Below are positions 33,425-41,671 of a stretch of DNA of 64,000 nucleotides, piece after piece. Source of the stretch: Allostella vacuolata (lineage in GTDB: Bacteria > Pseudomonadota > Alphaproteobacteria > ATCC43930 > Allostellaceae); NCBI GenBank assembly GCA_006739055.1, contig AP019702.1, positions 1,364,501 through 1,428,500 on the forward strand, given 5' to 3'. The position numbers and the translations under genes are program-made. The stretch's first letter is position 1; each line of letters begins with the position of its first letter. The notes under the pieces are model-generated. The model was not told the origin of the DNA, did not search any database, and worked only from the letters and a program-made list of their open reading frames with translations.

Positions 33425-34509
33425 GCGGGCTTCTCGTCTTCGCCATCGTGCCGGCCGACGGGATCGAGCCCGGCATCCTCGCGCCGCGGGAGGAGCTGCC
33501 GGCCAACCTGCGCGCGGTTGCCGCCGACGGCTTCGCCGCCGTCGTGGGGGCGGCGCCGGAAGGAGGGCTGAAAGGGCGCGATCGCAGCGTGCTCCTGCCG
33601 CGCCTCCTGGCGAGCCAGAAGGTCATCGAACGGCTGATGGCGCGTGGCCCGGTCCTGCCGGTGACTCTCGGCACGGTGCTTGAGGACGAGGCGCGCGTCC
33701 GCCACATGCTCGCCGCAGGCGCCCCCATGCTCGAAGCCGCATTCGGGACGCTGGGCGACTGCTGGCAGATGGACCTGTCCGTGCGCTGGGACCTGAACCA
33801 GGTGGTGGCGCGCCTCATGGGCGAGGTGCCGGGCGATGTGCGCGCAGCTGCCGGGTCCGGCGACGAGGCGGCGCGCCGGGCCCTCGGCGAGGCTCTTGCC
33901 GGCCTGGCCGCCGGCGAGCGACGGCGCGTCCAGAGCCGGCTCGCCGCGGCCCTGCGCGACGTGGCGCGGGACCTCATCGTCTCGGAGCCCGTAGAGCCGG
34001 AGAGCGTCGTCGACATCGCGATCCTGGTGGAGCGGCCGGCTCTGGCCGAAGTCGAGGCCGCGCTCGACCGGCTCGACGCGGAGTTCGAGGGCCGCCTCAA
34101 GTTTCGCCTGGTCGGCCCGCTCGCGCCGCACAGTTTCGCCACGGTCCAGGTTCACCTCGCGCCCGAGGCGGCACTGGCCGGAGCGTGCGCGGAGCTCGGC
34201 GTCGAGCGCGGCGCCGGGCTGCAGGACGTGAAGGTCGCCTATCACCGCGCGCTCGTCCGGTTCCACCCCGACCTGGCTCCGCATGGGGACGATGGCGGGC
34301 CGGAAGACGAGCACGATGGCGGGGAGGGCAGGGCATCCCGCCTGCTGACGGTGACGGCAGCCTACCGCGCACTCCAGGCGGAGCATGCGCCGATCTCGCT
34401 GCGCCGGCAGGATGGCATCGCCGTGAACCAGGAACAGGACGCAAGCGCGGCGATGGGCCAGCAACGCGGCATCGTACCCGGTCGGGAATTGCAGGCTCTG
34501 CGCATGTGA
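33421..34509 (+). CDS. GvpF/GvpL (copy 2) fused to a DnaJ domain
   Basis: A 362-residue two-domain protein. Residues 1-247 are GvpF/L (GLLVFAIVPAD, LPVTLGTVLEDE, FRLVGPLAPHSFATVQV). Residues 253-320 look like a J-domain: LGVERGAGLQDVKVAYHRAL, the HPD tripeptide at 282-284 in RFHPDLAP, an acidic insert, then LLTVTAAYRALQ. HPD is the residue set through which J-proteins stimulate Hsp70 ATPase. The last 40 residues are unassigned. ATGA-coupled to the CDC48-like gene. The fusion directly ties vesicle nucleation to DnaK. Confidence 0.88.
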   Translation: MSGLLVFAIVPADGIEPGILAPREELPANLRAVAADGFAAVVGAAPEGGLKGRDRSVLLPRLLASQKVIERLMARGPVLPVTLGTVLEDEARVRHMLAAGAPMLEAAFGTLGDCWQMDLSVRWDLNQVVARLMGEVPGDVRAAAGSGDEAARRALGEALAGLAAGERRRVQSRLAAALRDVARDLIVSEPVEPESVVDIAILVERPALAEVEAALDRLDAEFEGRLKFRLVGPLAPHSFATVQVHLAPEAALAGACAELGVERGAGLQDVKVAYHRALVRFHPDLAPHGDDGGPEDEHDGGEGRASRLLTVTAAYRALQAEHAPISLRRQDGIAVNQEQDASAAMGQQRGIVPGRELQALRM

Positions 34510-34580
34510 CGCGGGTCCGGCGATTTCCGAAGACGGGCCAGGGGCGCGGCGATCCTTGGAGAACCCCGGCCGTGTCCTGA

Positions 34581-34599
34581 CGTCGACTCTCGGTCGACG
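34581..34599 (+). other. Small hairpin in intra-operon gap
   Basis: CGTCGAC-TCTCG-GTCGACG, a seven-base perfect stem, in the 132-base gap between the J-domain fusion and the third gvpF/L. No T-run. This is the widest gap in the second half of the operon, so an internal promoter or RNA-processing site is possible. Confidence 0.35.
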
Positions 34600-34641
34600 G
34601 CCCAATCAAAGGATGATCCTCGCAAGGGGGGGAGGGTGCCG

Positions 34642-35418
34642 ATGTTGTATGTGTACGCGATCGCGGCCGACCATCCCGACCCGGACAACGCCATGTTCGG
34701 CGGCGAGGGCATCGTGCCCGATGCGCCGGTCCGGCTGCTGCAGCTGGGCGATCTCGCCGTCGCGGCAAGCCTGGTTTCGGCGGCGGATTTCGCGGCCGAT
34801 GCGCTTCGCGCCCATCTGGAGGATGCCCGGTGGACCGCGCTGCGGGTGCTGGCCCACCAGCGGGTCGTGGATTCGCTCCTGCCCCATGCGACGGTGCTGC
34901 CGATGAAGTTCTGCACCCTCTTCTCGGGGGAGGCGGCGCTGAAGCAGGCGCTCGCGCACAATCGGGCCGCGCTCCAGGCAACGGTCGAGCGCCTGCGCGG
35001 GGCGCGCGAATGGGGGGTGAAGCTCTATTGGGAGGCGCCGCGCAACCCCGCCCCGCCGTCCGCCGGGCAGGGCGAGGCGGGTGCCGGGGCGGCCTTCTTC
35101 CAGCGCAAGCGCGACCAGCAGCGCCAGCGGGCAGAGGCCGAGGCGGCCGTCGCGCGCTGTGTCGCGGCGAGCCACCGCCGGCTCGCGGACGCGGCGCGCG
35201 CCGCCGTCGCCAATCCCGTCCAGCCGCCGGCCGTCCACCGGCAGCCCGGCGAGATGGCGCTCAACGGGGCCTATCTGGTCGCGCGCGCTGCCGAGCCCGC
35301 CTGGCGGGAGGTGCTCGCCGAACTGGAGCGGACCCACGCGGACGGCGGCATCCGCTACGAACTGACGGGGCCCTGGGGCCCCTATAACTTCACGGGGAGT
35401 GGCCTTGTCGGATCCTGA
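34642..35418 (+). CDS. Gas vesicle protein GvpF/GvpL (copy 3)
   Basis: A 258-residue GvpF/L-family protein: MLYVYAIAADHPD, VLPMKFCTLFSGEAALKQAL, VKLYWEAP, a Gln/Arg/Ala-rich helix (FFQRKRDQQRQRAEAEAAVAR), MALNGAYLVAR and RYELTGPWGPYNF. The ATG with GGGGGAGG upstream was chosen. It overlaps the next gene (gvpM-like) by 20 bases. Sequence differs clearly from copies 1 and 2, so the paralogues are old rather than recent duplicates. Confidence 0.92.
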   Translation: MLYVYAIAADHPDPDNAMFGGEGIVPDAPVRLLQLGDLAVAASLVSAADFAADALRAHLEDARWTALRVLAHQRVVDSLLPHATVLPMKFCTLFSGEAALKQALAHNRAALQATVERLRGAREWGVKLYWEAPRNPAPPSAGQGEAGAGAAFFQRKRDQQRQRAEAEAAVARCVAASHRRLADAARAAVANPVQPPAVHRQPGEMALNGAYLVARAAEPAWREVLAELERTHADGGIRYELTGPWGPYNFTGSGLVGS

Positions 35419-35641
35419 ACCCATCATCCCGCGCACCAGCGGCGACATCGCCCTGGCGGATCTGCTGGACCGCGCCTTGCACAAGGGGCTGGTGCTCTGG
35501 GGCGAGGCGACGATCTCGGTCGCCGGCGTGGATCTCGTCTATCTCGGACTGAAGGTGCTCGTGGCTTCCACCGAGACTGCCGATCGGATGCGCGCCGCCG
35601 CGGCGTCACAGTCCGCCGACCCCAAAGTTCGTGCAGGTTGA
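35399..35641 (+). CDS. gvpM: GvpA-family minor protein, GvpM/GvpS-like
   Basis: An 80-residue GvpA-type protein: LADLLDRALHKGLVLWGEATISVAGVDL then YLGLKVLVASTETADRM. The VDLVYLGLKVLVAS variant of the second strand is typical of the GvpM/GvpS branch rather than of shell GvpA or GvpJ. GTG start inside the preceding gene; a TTG two codons on is an alternative. Minor shell homologues are assembly nucleators. Confidence 0.8.
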   Translation: MALSDPEPIIPRTSGDIALADLLDRALHKGLVLWGEATISVAGVDLVYLGLKVLVASTETADRMRAAAASQSADPKVRAG

Positions 35642-35650
35642 GGCGGGGAC

Positions 35651-36331
35651 ATGCTCTATCTCTATGCAGTCCTGGAAGCACTTCCCGCCGCCCGCACCCT
35701 TCCGGCCGGGATAGGCGGCGGCGAGCTGCTCTTCGTCGAGGCATTCGAACTGGTCTGTGCCGCCAGCGAGACACCGGAACGCGCGATCGCCCCCGAACCC
35801 ACCCAGGTGTGGCGGCACCAGCAGGTGGTGGAGGCGCTCATCGACTGCGCTGCCGCATTGCCGTTGCGCTTCGGAACGCTGGTGGAAGACGCCGTGGCCT
35901 GCCGGCGCCTCCTGACCCGGCACCGGGAGGCGCTGTGCGCGCAGCTCGACCGGGTGCGCCATTGCGTGGAGTTCGCGCTCCGGGTTTCCGGCCTCCGCGA
36001 GGAGGTGGGGTCGGACCATGTCATCGGCGGCGGACCCGGGGTCTCCTACATGCGTGCGCTCGCCCGCCGCGAGGCGAGCTGGCCGCCCTCGACCGGCACC
36101 TTTCCCCATGACGGCCTTGCCGCCCATGCCGCCGACCGGCTGCTCTGGTCGCGGTCCGCCTCCCAGCCCGACCTGCGCGCGTCCTTCCTGGTCCTGAAGC
36201 CGAACGTCGCGGCCTTCCTGGCGGATGTCTCCGCCCTGCAGAGGATGCGCCCCGACCTCGGCATCACCTGCACCGGGCCGTGGCCGCCCTATTCCTTCTC
36301 CGACCCCGACCTGTCCGGAATGAGCCCATGA
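35651..36331 (+). CDS. Gas vesicle protein GvpF/GvpL (copy 4, short)
   Basis: A 226-residue, shortened member of the GvpF/L family: MLYLYAVLEALP, LPLRFGTLVEDAVACRRLL, VEFALRV, and the closing ITCTGPWPPYSF. The region around residues 130-160 replaces the usual long central helix by a shorter loop. ATGA overlap with gvpK. This copy may have a specialised partner in a multi-subunit assembly complex like the one described for haloarchaeal accessory Gvps. Confidence 0.88.
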   Translation: MLYLYAVLEALPAARTLPAGIGGGELLFVEAFELVCAASETPERAIAPEPTQVWRHQQVVEALIDCAAALPLRFGTLVEDAVACRRLLTRHREALCAQLDRVRHCVEFALRVSGLREEVGSDHVIGGGPGVSYMRALARREASWPPSTGTFPHDGLAAHAADRLLWSRSASQPDLRASFLVLKPNVAAFLADVSALQRMRPDLGITCTGPWPPYSFSDPDLSGMSP

Positions 36332-36645
36332 CCGGTTTCCTGAACGGGCCGGCGGACGTCGAGACGCTGGAGACGGCGCTGCGCGGGCGGGTCGACATCG
36401 ATCCGGAGCGGGTCGAGCAGGGGCTGGTGAAGCTGGTCCTGATGGTGGTCGAGACGCTGCGCCAGGTGATCGAGCGCCAGGCCATCCGCAGGGTCGAGAG
36501 CGGCTCGCTGACCGACGACGAGGTCGAGCGCCTGGGGCTCACCCTGATGCGGCTGGAAGAGAAGATGGATCAGCTGCGCCGGCAGTTCGACCTCGGCGAG
36601 GAGGACCTGTCGATGCGGCTGAGGCTGCCCCTGCAGGAGCTGTAG
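36328..36645 (+). CDS. gvpK: Gas vesicle protein GvpK
   Basis: A 105-residue protein with the GvpK core VEQGLVKLVLMVVETLRQVIERQAIRRVESGSLTDDEVERLG and LMRLEEKMDQLRRQFDL. Small helical assembly factor, required in most gas vesicle systems. It is the last gene of the operon and overlaps copy 4 of gvpF/L by four bases. A tandem repeat follows 22 bases downstream. Confidence 0.95.
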   Translation: MTGFLNGPADVETLETALRGRVDIDPERVEQGLVKLVLMVVETLRQVIERQAIRRVESGSLTDDEVERLGLTLMRLEEKMDQLRRQFDLGEEDLSMRLRLPLQEL

Positions 36646-36667
36646 GCGCCGGCCCGGCCGCCCCGGT

Positions 36668-36747
36668 CGAGCGAACCGTCGGGCGAGCGAACCGTCGGGC
36701 GAGCGAACCGTCGGGCGAGCGAACCGTCGGGCGAGCGAACCGCCGGT
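36668..36747. repeat. Five tandem 16-bp repeats
   Basis: Four exact copies of CGAGCGAACCGTCGGG followed by a fifth with three changes near its end, directly abutting. They lie between convergent gvpK and the aminotransferase gene. No spacers, so this is not a CRISPR array. Could be a protein-binding or transcription-pausing site, or a variable-number locus. Confidence 0.9.
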
Positions 36748-36791
36748 CGGGGATGCCGGAGCGCCGTCCCCGACCGCGGTCGCGCGGACCG

Positions 36792-37967
36792 TCAGTGATT
36801 GCCGCCCAGATAGTCCATCGCCGCCTGCACGCCGCCCTTGGTGTAGGGCACGCCGGCCGAGCCCAGTCCCATCTCCACCCCGGCCAGCGTCGCCACCAGC
36901 ATCAGGTCGTTGAAGTCGCCCAGGTGGCCGATGCGGAAGACCTTGCCCTTGAGGCGGCCGAGGCCGTTGCCGAGCGACAGGTTGGAGCGGGCCAGGATGG
37001 TGGCGCGCAGCTGGTCGGCATCGTGGCCGTCCGGCAGCAGGACCGCGGTCAGCACCGGCGAATATTCGGCCGGGTTGCGGCACAGCACCTCCAACCCCCA
37101 GGTGCGCACGGCGCGGCGCGCCGCCTCGGCATGGCGCTGGTGGCGGGCGAAGACGGCCGGCAGCCCCTCCTCCTCGACCAGCAGGATCAGCGCCTCCTTC
37201 AGGCCGTAGAGCAGGTTGGTGGACGGCGTGTAGGGGAAGTAGCCGGTCGGGTTGACCCCCAGCATCGCCTCCCAGTCCCAGTAGGCGCGCGGCAGCTTCG
37301 CCGTCTTCGCCGCTGCCCTGGCCTTCTCGCTGACCGCATTGAAGCCGAGGCCGGGGGGCAGCATCAGCCCCTTCTGCGACCCGGTCACGGTCACGTCCAC
37401 GCCCCACTCGTCGTGCCGGTACTCGATCGAGGCCAGCGACGAGACGGTGTCGACGAACAGCAGCGCCGGATGGCCGGCGGCGTCGATCGCCCGACGCACC
37501 GCGGCGACGTCGCTGGTGACCCCGGTCGAGGTCTCGTTGTGGACGACGGCGACCGCCTTGATCGTGTGGCCGGAATCCTCGGCCAGGCGCGCCTCGATGG
37601 CCGAGGCATCGACGCCCGAGCGCCAGTCGCCGGGGACGAACTCGGTGACGATGCCGAGCTTGCGCGCCATCTCCTGCCACAGGGTGGCGAAGTGCCCGGT
37701 CTCGAACATCAGCACCCGGTCGCCGGGCGAGAGCGTGTTGACCAGCGCCGCTTCCCACGCGCCGGTGCCCGAGCCGGGAAAGATGATGACCGGGCCCTCG
37801 GTGCCGAACACCGGCTTCAGGCGCTCCAGCACCTCGTGGCCGAGCCGGCCGAAGTCGGGGCCGCGATGGTCCATGGTCGGCCGGTCGATGGCGCGCAGCA
37901 CCCGGTCGGGCACGTTGGTCGGGCCGGGGATCTGCAGGAAGTGGCGGCCCGGCTGGTGCTTGGTCAT
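36792..37967 (-). CDS. Serine-glyoxylate / alanine-glyoxylate type aminotransferase
   Basis: A 391-residue class V PLP aminotransferase. Key blocks are IPGPTNVPDRVLRA at the N-terminus, GSGTGAWEAAL, the Asp in LLFVDTVSSLA that contacts the PLP ring nitrogen, and TGSQKGLMLPPGL with the Schiff-base Lys. The C-terminal VFRIGHLGDFND carries the substrate-carboxylate Arg. It converts glyoxylate with serine or alanine to glycine. The ATG giving MTKHQPG was chosen, which leaves a clean intergenic region. It is divergent from a glycolate-oxidase-like gene, which would make glyoxylate, a coherent C2 pathway. Confidence 0.9.
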   Translation of the reverse strand: MTKHQPGRHFLQIPGPTNVPDRVLRAIDRPTMDHRGPDFGRLGHEVLERLKPVFGTEGPVIIFPGSGTGAWEAALVNTLSPGDRVLMFETGHFATLWQEMARKLGIVTEFVPGDWRSGVDASAIEARLAEDSGHTIKAVAVVHNETSTGVTSDVAAVRRAIDAAGHPALLFVDTVSSLASIEYRHDEWGVDVTVTGSQKGLMLPPGLGFNAVSEKARAAAKTAKLPRAYWDWEAMLGVNPTGYFPYTPSTNLLYGLKEALILLVEEEGLPAVFARHQRHAEAARRAVRTWGLEVLCRNPAEYSPVLTAVLLPDGHDADQLRATILARSNLSLGNGLGRLKGKVFRIGHLGDFNDLMLVATLAGVEMGLGSAGVPYTKGGVQAAMDYLGGNH

Positions 37968-37995
37968 GGAAGGGTCCCCTTGAGCGTTCGATTGC

Positions 37996-38010
37996 ATTAT
38001 GTATACAATC
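37996..38010. promoter_or_regulatory. Candidate FCD-GntR operator
   Basis: TGTATACA, an 8-base palindrome within ATTATGTATACAATC, centred in the 68-base divergent region. The core resembles the TNGTATACNA-type half-sites of GntR/FCD regulators. The regulator encoded at the end of the adjacent operon is exactly of that family. Confidence 0.55.
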
Positions 38011-38035
38011 AAGACGCACGCAAGAGAGGACGATC

Positions 38036-40927
38036 ATGGGCCGAGTGGGCGATGCCAAGCTGGCCGAACGGCTGCGGCGGGAGACGCGGGGCGAGGTGCT
38101 GTTCGACGCCGCATCGCGCGGGCGCTACTCGACGGACGCCTCGATCTACCAGATCGAGCCCCTGGGCGTGCTGGTCGCCCGCGAGCCGGACGACATCGCG
38201 GCCGCGATCCAGATCGCCCGCGAGGAAGGGGTGCCGCTGCTGCCGCGCGGCGCCGGCACCTCGCAGTGCGGCCAGACGGTGGGCGAGGCCCTGGTCGTTG
38301 ACGTCTCCAAGCACCTGAACAAGCTGGTCTCGGTCGACACCGAGGCGCGCCGCGCCACCGTGCAGCCCGGCATCGTGCTCGACCATCTGAACAAGCTGCT
38401 GCGGCCGCACAAGCTGTTCTTCCCGGTCGACGTGTCGCCGTCCAACCGCGCCACCATCGGCGGCATGACCGGCAACAATTCCTGCGGCTCGCGCTCGATC
38501 CGCTACGGCAACATGGTCCACAACGTCCATGCCATCGACGCGATCCTGGCCGACGGCTCCGCCCATCGCTTCGGCCCGGTGCCGGGCAACCTGGCCGACA
38601 GCGCGGGCGACCGCCGCCTCATCGACCTGATCCAGCGCATGCGGGCGCTGCACGGGCGCGAGGCGGACGAGATCGACCGCCGCATCCCCAAGGTGCTGCG
38701 CAAGGTCGGCGGCTACAACATCGACATGATCGACCCGGCCGGCCACAACATGGCGAGCCTGCTGGTCGGCTCGGAGGGCACGCTCGGCTTCTCGACCCAG
38801 GTCCATCTCGACCTGCAGCCGATCCCGAGCCACCGCACGCTGGGCGTCTGCCACTTCCCGACCTTCTACGCGGCGATGGACGCGACCCAGCACATCGTGG
38901 CGCTGGGGCCGAGCGCGGTCGAGTTGGTCGACCGCACCCTGATCGACCTGTCGCGCGAGATCGCCATGTTCCGGCCGACCGTCGACCGCTTCGTCAAGGG
39001 CGAGCCGCAGGCGATCCTGCTGGTGGAGTTCGCGGGCGAGGACCGGGCCGACTGCGTGCGCCGCCTGGCCGACCTGGTGATGCTGACCGCCGACCTGGGC
39101 TTCCCGGATTCGGTGGTGGAGGCGGTCGAGCCCGCCTTCCAGGCCGCGGTGTGGGAGGTGCGCAAGGCCGGGCTCAACATCATGATGTCGATGAAGGGGG
39201 AAGGGAAGCCGGTCTCCTTCATCGAGGATTGCGCGGTGCCGCTGGCCGACCTCGCCGAATACACCCGCCGCCTCGACGAGGTGTTCGCCCGGCACGGCAC
39301 GTCGGGCACCTGGTATGCCCACGCCTCGGTCGGCACGCTCCATGTCCGCCCGATCCTCAACCTCAAGGAGGAGGCGGGGGCGAAGAAGATGCGGGCGATC
39401 GCCGAGGAGGCGTTCGCCATGGTGCGGGAGTACAAGGGCTCCCACTCCGGCGAGCATGGCGACGGGCTGGTACGCTCGGAGTTCCACCGGCCGATGTTCG
39501 GCGACCGCATCGTCCGCGCCTTCGAGGAGGTGAAGGACGCCTTCGACCCGACCGGCCTGTTCAACCCGGGCAAGATCGTCCGCCCGTCCAAGATGGACGA
39601 CCGCAGCCTGTTCCGCTGGAAGCCCGGCTACAAGGCGCTGCCGGTCGAGACCGCGCTCGACTGGTCGGACTGGGGCGGGTTCCTGGCCGCGGTCGAGATG
39701 TGCAACAACAACGGCGAATGCCGGAAGTCGGACCCGGGCGTCTTGTGCCCGTCCTACCGGGCGACGAAGGACGAGCAGCATGTGACGCGCGGCCGGGCCA
39801 ATACGCTGCGGTTGGCGGTCACCGGGCAGCTCGGCAACGGCAGCTTCGCCGATCCGGCGGTCAAGGCGGCGCTCGACCTGTGCCTGTCCTGCAAGGGCTG
39901 CAAGCGCGAATGCCCGACCGGCGTCGACATGGCGCGCATGAAGATCGAGTTCCAGCACCAGTGGAACAAGGCGCACGGCGTGCCGCTGCGCGAGCGCCTC
40001 GTCGCCCATCTGCCGCGCTATGCGCGCGTCGCCGCCACCCTGGCGCCGATCCTCAACCTGCGCGACCGCATCCCCGGCCTGGCCGCCCTGTCCGAGCGGA
40101 TGCTGGGCTTCGCCGCCGATCGGCCGCTGCCGCAGTGGCGGCGCGACCGCTTCGACGCAGCCGGCGCCGACGGCCGGGCGGAAGGGACGGGGCCGGACGT
40201 GGCGCTGTTCGTGGACAGCTTCACCGCCGCCTTCGAGCCCGACAATGCGCGGGCCGCCAAGCGCCTCCTGGTGGCGGCCGGCTATCGCGTCTCCTGCATC
40301 GCCGCCGAGGAGGGCGGCCGGGCGCTCTGCTGCGGGCGCACCTACCTCGCCGCCGGCATGGTCGAGGAGGCGAAGGCCGAGGCGGTGCGCGCCCTGAAGC
40401 CGCTCGCCGCCGCCGCCCGGCGCGGGGTGCCGATCGTCGGGCTGGAGCCGTCCTGCCTGCTGACCTTCCGCGACGAGCACCTGGCGCTCGGCCTGGGCGA
40501 CGATGCCCGCGCGGTCGCCGCCAAGGCGGTGATGATCGAGGAGTTCGTGGCGGCCGAGCGAGCCGCCGGGCGCTTCACCCCGGACCTGAAGCCCAGCACC
40601 GGGTCGGCGGTGCTGCATGGCCACTGCCATCAGCGCGCCTTCGGCACGGTGGGTGCGGTCGAGGCGATGCTGAAGCTGGTGCCGGGCCTGAAGCTGTCCA
40701 CCATCGATGCCGGCTGCTGCGGCATGGCCGGCGCCTTCGGCTACCAGAAGGAGCACGCCGCCACCTCGCGCCAGGTGGCCGAGGTCGGGCCCTTGCCGAA
40801 GGTGCGCGAGGCGCCGGCGGATGCGATCCTGGTCGCCGCCGGCACCAGCTGCCGCCACCAGTTCGCCGACCTGGCCAGCCGCACCGCCATCCACCCGGTG
40901 CGGGTGCTGGCCGACCATCTGGCATAG
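38036..40927 (+). CDS. Fused FAD-linked oxidase / Fe-S (GlcD-GlcF-like) oxidoreductase
   Basis: A 963-residue protein. Residues 30-470 are a FAD-binding VAO-type oxidase (LLPRGAGTSQCGQTVGEA, PSNRATIGGMTGNNSCGSRS) with C-terminal LKEEAGAKKMRAI and HSGEHGDGLVRSEFH. An iron-sulphur domain follows: CNNNGECRK around residue 557 and CLSCKGCKRECPTGVD around residue 620. The C-terminal half contains two CCG-type cysteine regions (RALCCGRTY, DAGCCGMAGAFGY). This layout is shared by glycolate/D-lactate and D-2-hydroxyglutarate dehydrogenases that feed electrons to the quinone pool. The divergent glyoxylate aminotransferase favours a 2-hydroxyacid yielding glyoxylate. Confidence 0.88.
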   Translation: MGRVGDAKLAERLRRETRGEVLFDAASRGRYSTDASIYQIEPLGVLVAREPDDIAAAIQIAREEGVPLLPRGAGTSQCGQTVGEALVVDVSKHLNKLVSVDTEARRATVQPGIVLDHLNKLLRPHKLFFPVDVSPSNRATIGGMTGNNSCGSRSIRYGNMVHNVHAIDAILADGSAHRFGPVPGNLADSAGDRRLIDLIQRMRALHGREADEIDRRIPKVLRKVGGYNIDMIDPAGHNMASLLVGSEGTLGFSTQVHLDLQPIPSHRTLGVCHFPTFYAAMDATQHIVALGPSAVELVDRTLIDLSREIAMFRPTVDRFVKGEPQAILLVEFAGEDRADCVRRLADLVMLTADLGFPDSVVEAVEPAFQAAVWEVRKAGLNIMMSMKGEGKPVSFIEDCAVPLADLAEYTRRLDEVFARHGTSGTWYAHASVGTLHVRPILNLKEEAGAKKMRAIAEEAFAMVREYKGSHSGEHGDGLVRSEFHRPMFGDRIVRAFEEVKDAFDPTGLFNPGKIVRPSKMDDRSLFRWKPGYKALPVETALDWSDWGGFLAAVEMCNNNGECRKSDPGVLCPSYRATKDEQHVTRGRANTLRLAVTGQLGNGSFADPAVKAALDLCLSCKGCKRECPTGVDMARMKIEFQHQWNKAHGVPLRERLVAHLPRYARVAATLAPILNLRDRIPGLAALSERMLGFAADRPLPQWRRDRFDAAGADGRAEGTGPDVALFVDSFTAAFEPDNARAAKRLLVAAGYRVSCIAAEEGGRALCCGRTYLAAGMVEEAKAEAVRALKPLAAAARRGVPIVGLEPSCLLTFRDEHLALGLGDDARAVAAKAVMIEEFVAAERAAGRFTPDLKPSTGSAVLHGHCHQRAFGTVGAVEAMLKLVPGLKLSTIDAGCCGMAGAFGYQKEHAATSRQVAEVGPLPKVREAPADAILVAAGTSCRHQFADLASRTAIHPVRVLADHLA

Positions 40928-40933
40928 GCGCCA

Positions 40934-41671
40934 ATGCCCGACCCGGCAATGAACGACCTGCCGCTGAGCGCGGGGGAGGGGCCGATCCTGCGCCGCGCCT
41001 TGCATCTCGACGCGGCCGACCGGCTGCGCCGCGCCATCGTCGCCGGCCGGCTGCCGGCGGGCGAGCGGCTGAAGGAGCTGGAGTTGTGCGCGGAGTTCGG
41101 CATTTCGCGCACGCCCCTGCGCGAGGCCCTGCGGGTCCTGGCGGCCGAGGGGCTGGTCGAGATCGTGCCCAACCGCGGCGCGACCGTGGTCGACCTGTCG
41201 GGCGAGGCGACGCAGCACGCTTTCCAGGTGATCGCCGCCCTGGAGGCGGAGGCTGCCGCGCTCGCGGCCGAGCGCGCCACGCCCGAGGAACGGCGGGAGA
41301 TCGGGCGCCTGACCGCGGCCCTGGACGAGCGCCGCCAGGCGGGCGACCTGGAAGGCTATTTCGCCCTCAACGAGGCGATCCACGCGGCGATCCTGGCCGC
41401 CGCCCGCAACCCGCTGCTGGCCGACCTGCACGACCGCATGAACGCCCGCCTGCGCCCGGCCCGCTTCCAGGCCAACCTGACGCCCGAGCGCTGGACGGCC
41501 GCGGTGGCCGAGCACGCCGCGCTGGCCGCGGCCATCGTCGCCGGGGACGCCGCGGCGGCGGCGGCCATCGCCCGCCGCCATCTCGACCATCGCACCTACG
41601 TCCTGCGCGGCCGCCGTGGCGGCCCGGACGGTCTGCCTACCGGATCGGCGTCTCCTGGTAGAGGACGCTGA
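40934..41671 (+). CDS. GntR family regulator, FCD subfamily
   Basis: A 245-residue regulator: winged HTH at about residues 22-90 (GRLPAGERLKELELCAEFGISRTPLREALRVL) and an all-helical FCD effector domain with metal-site residues in the stretch ALNEAIHAAIL and the final RHLDHR. Six bases after the oxidoreductase gene, so it is part of that operon and probably represses the divergent promoter until a hydroxyacid binds. Its 3' end overlaps the convergent lipoprotein gene by 35 bases. Confidence 0.92.
   Translation: MPDPAMNDLPLSAGEGPILRRALHLDAADRLRRAIVAGRLPAGERLKELELCAEFGISRTPLREALRVLAAEGLVEIVPNRGATVVDLSGEATQHAFQVIAALEAEAAALAAERATPEERREIGRLTAALDERRQAGDLEGYFALNEAIHAAILAAARNPLLADLHDRMNARLRPARFQANLTPERWTAAVAEHAALAAAIVAGDAAAAAAIARRHLDHRTYVLRGRRGGPDGLPTGSASPGRGR

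Noticed and set aside
36668-36747. Possible CRISPR array
   Set aside because: The 16-base units abut without spacers and no cas genes are present.
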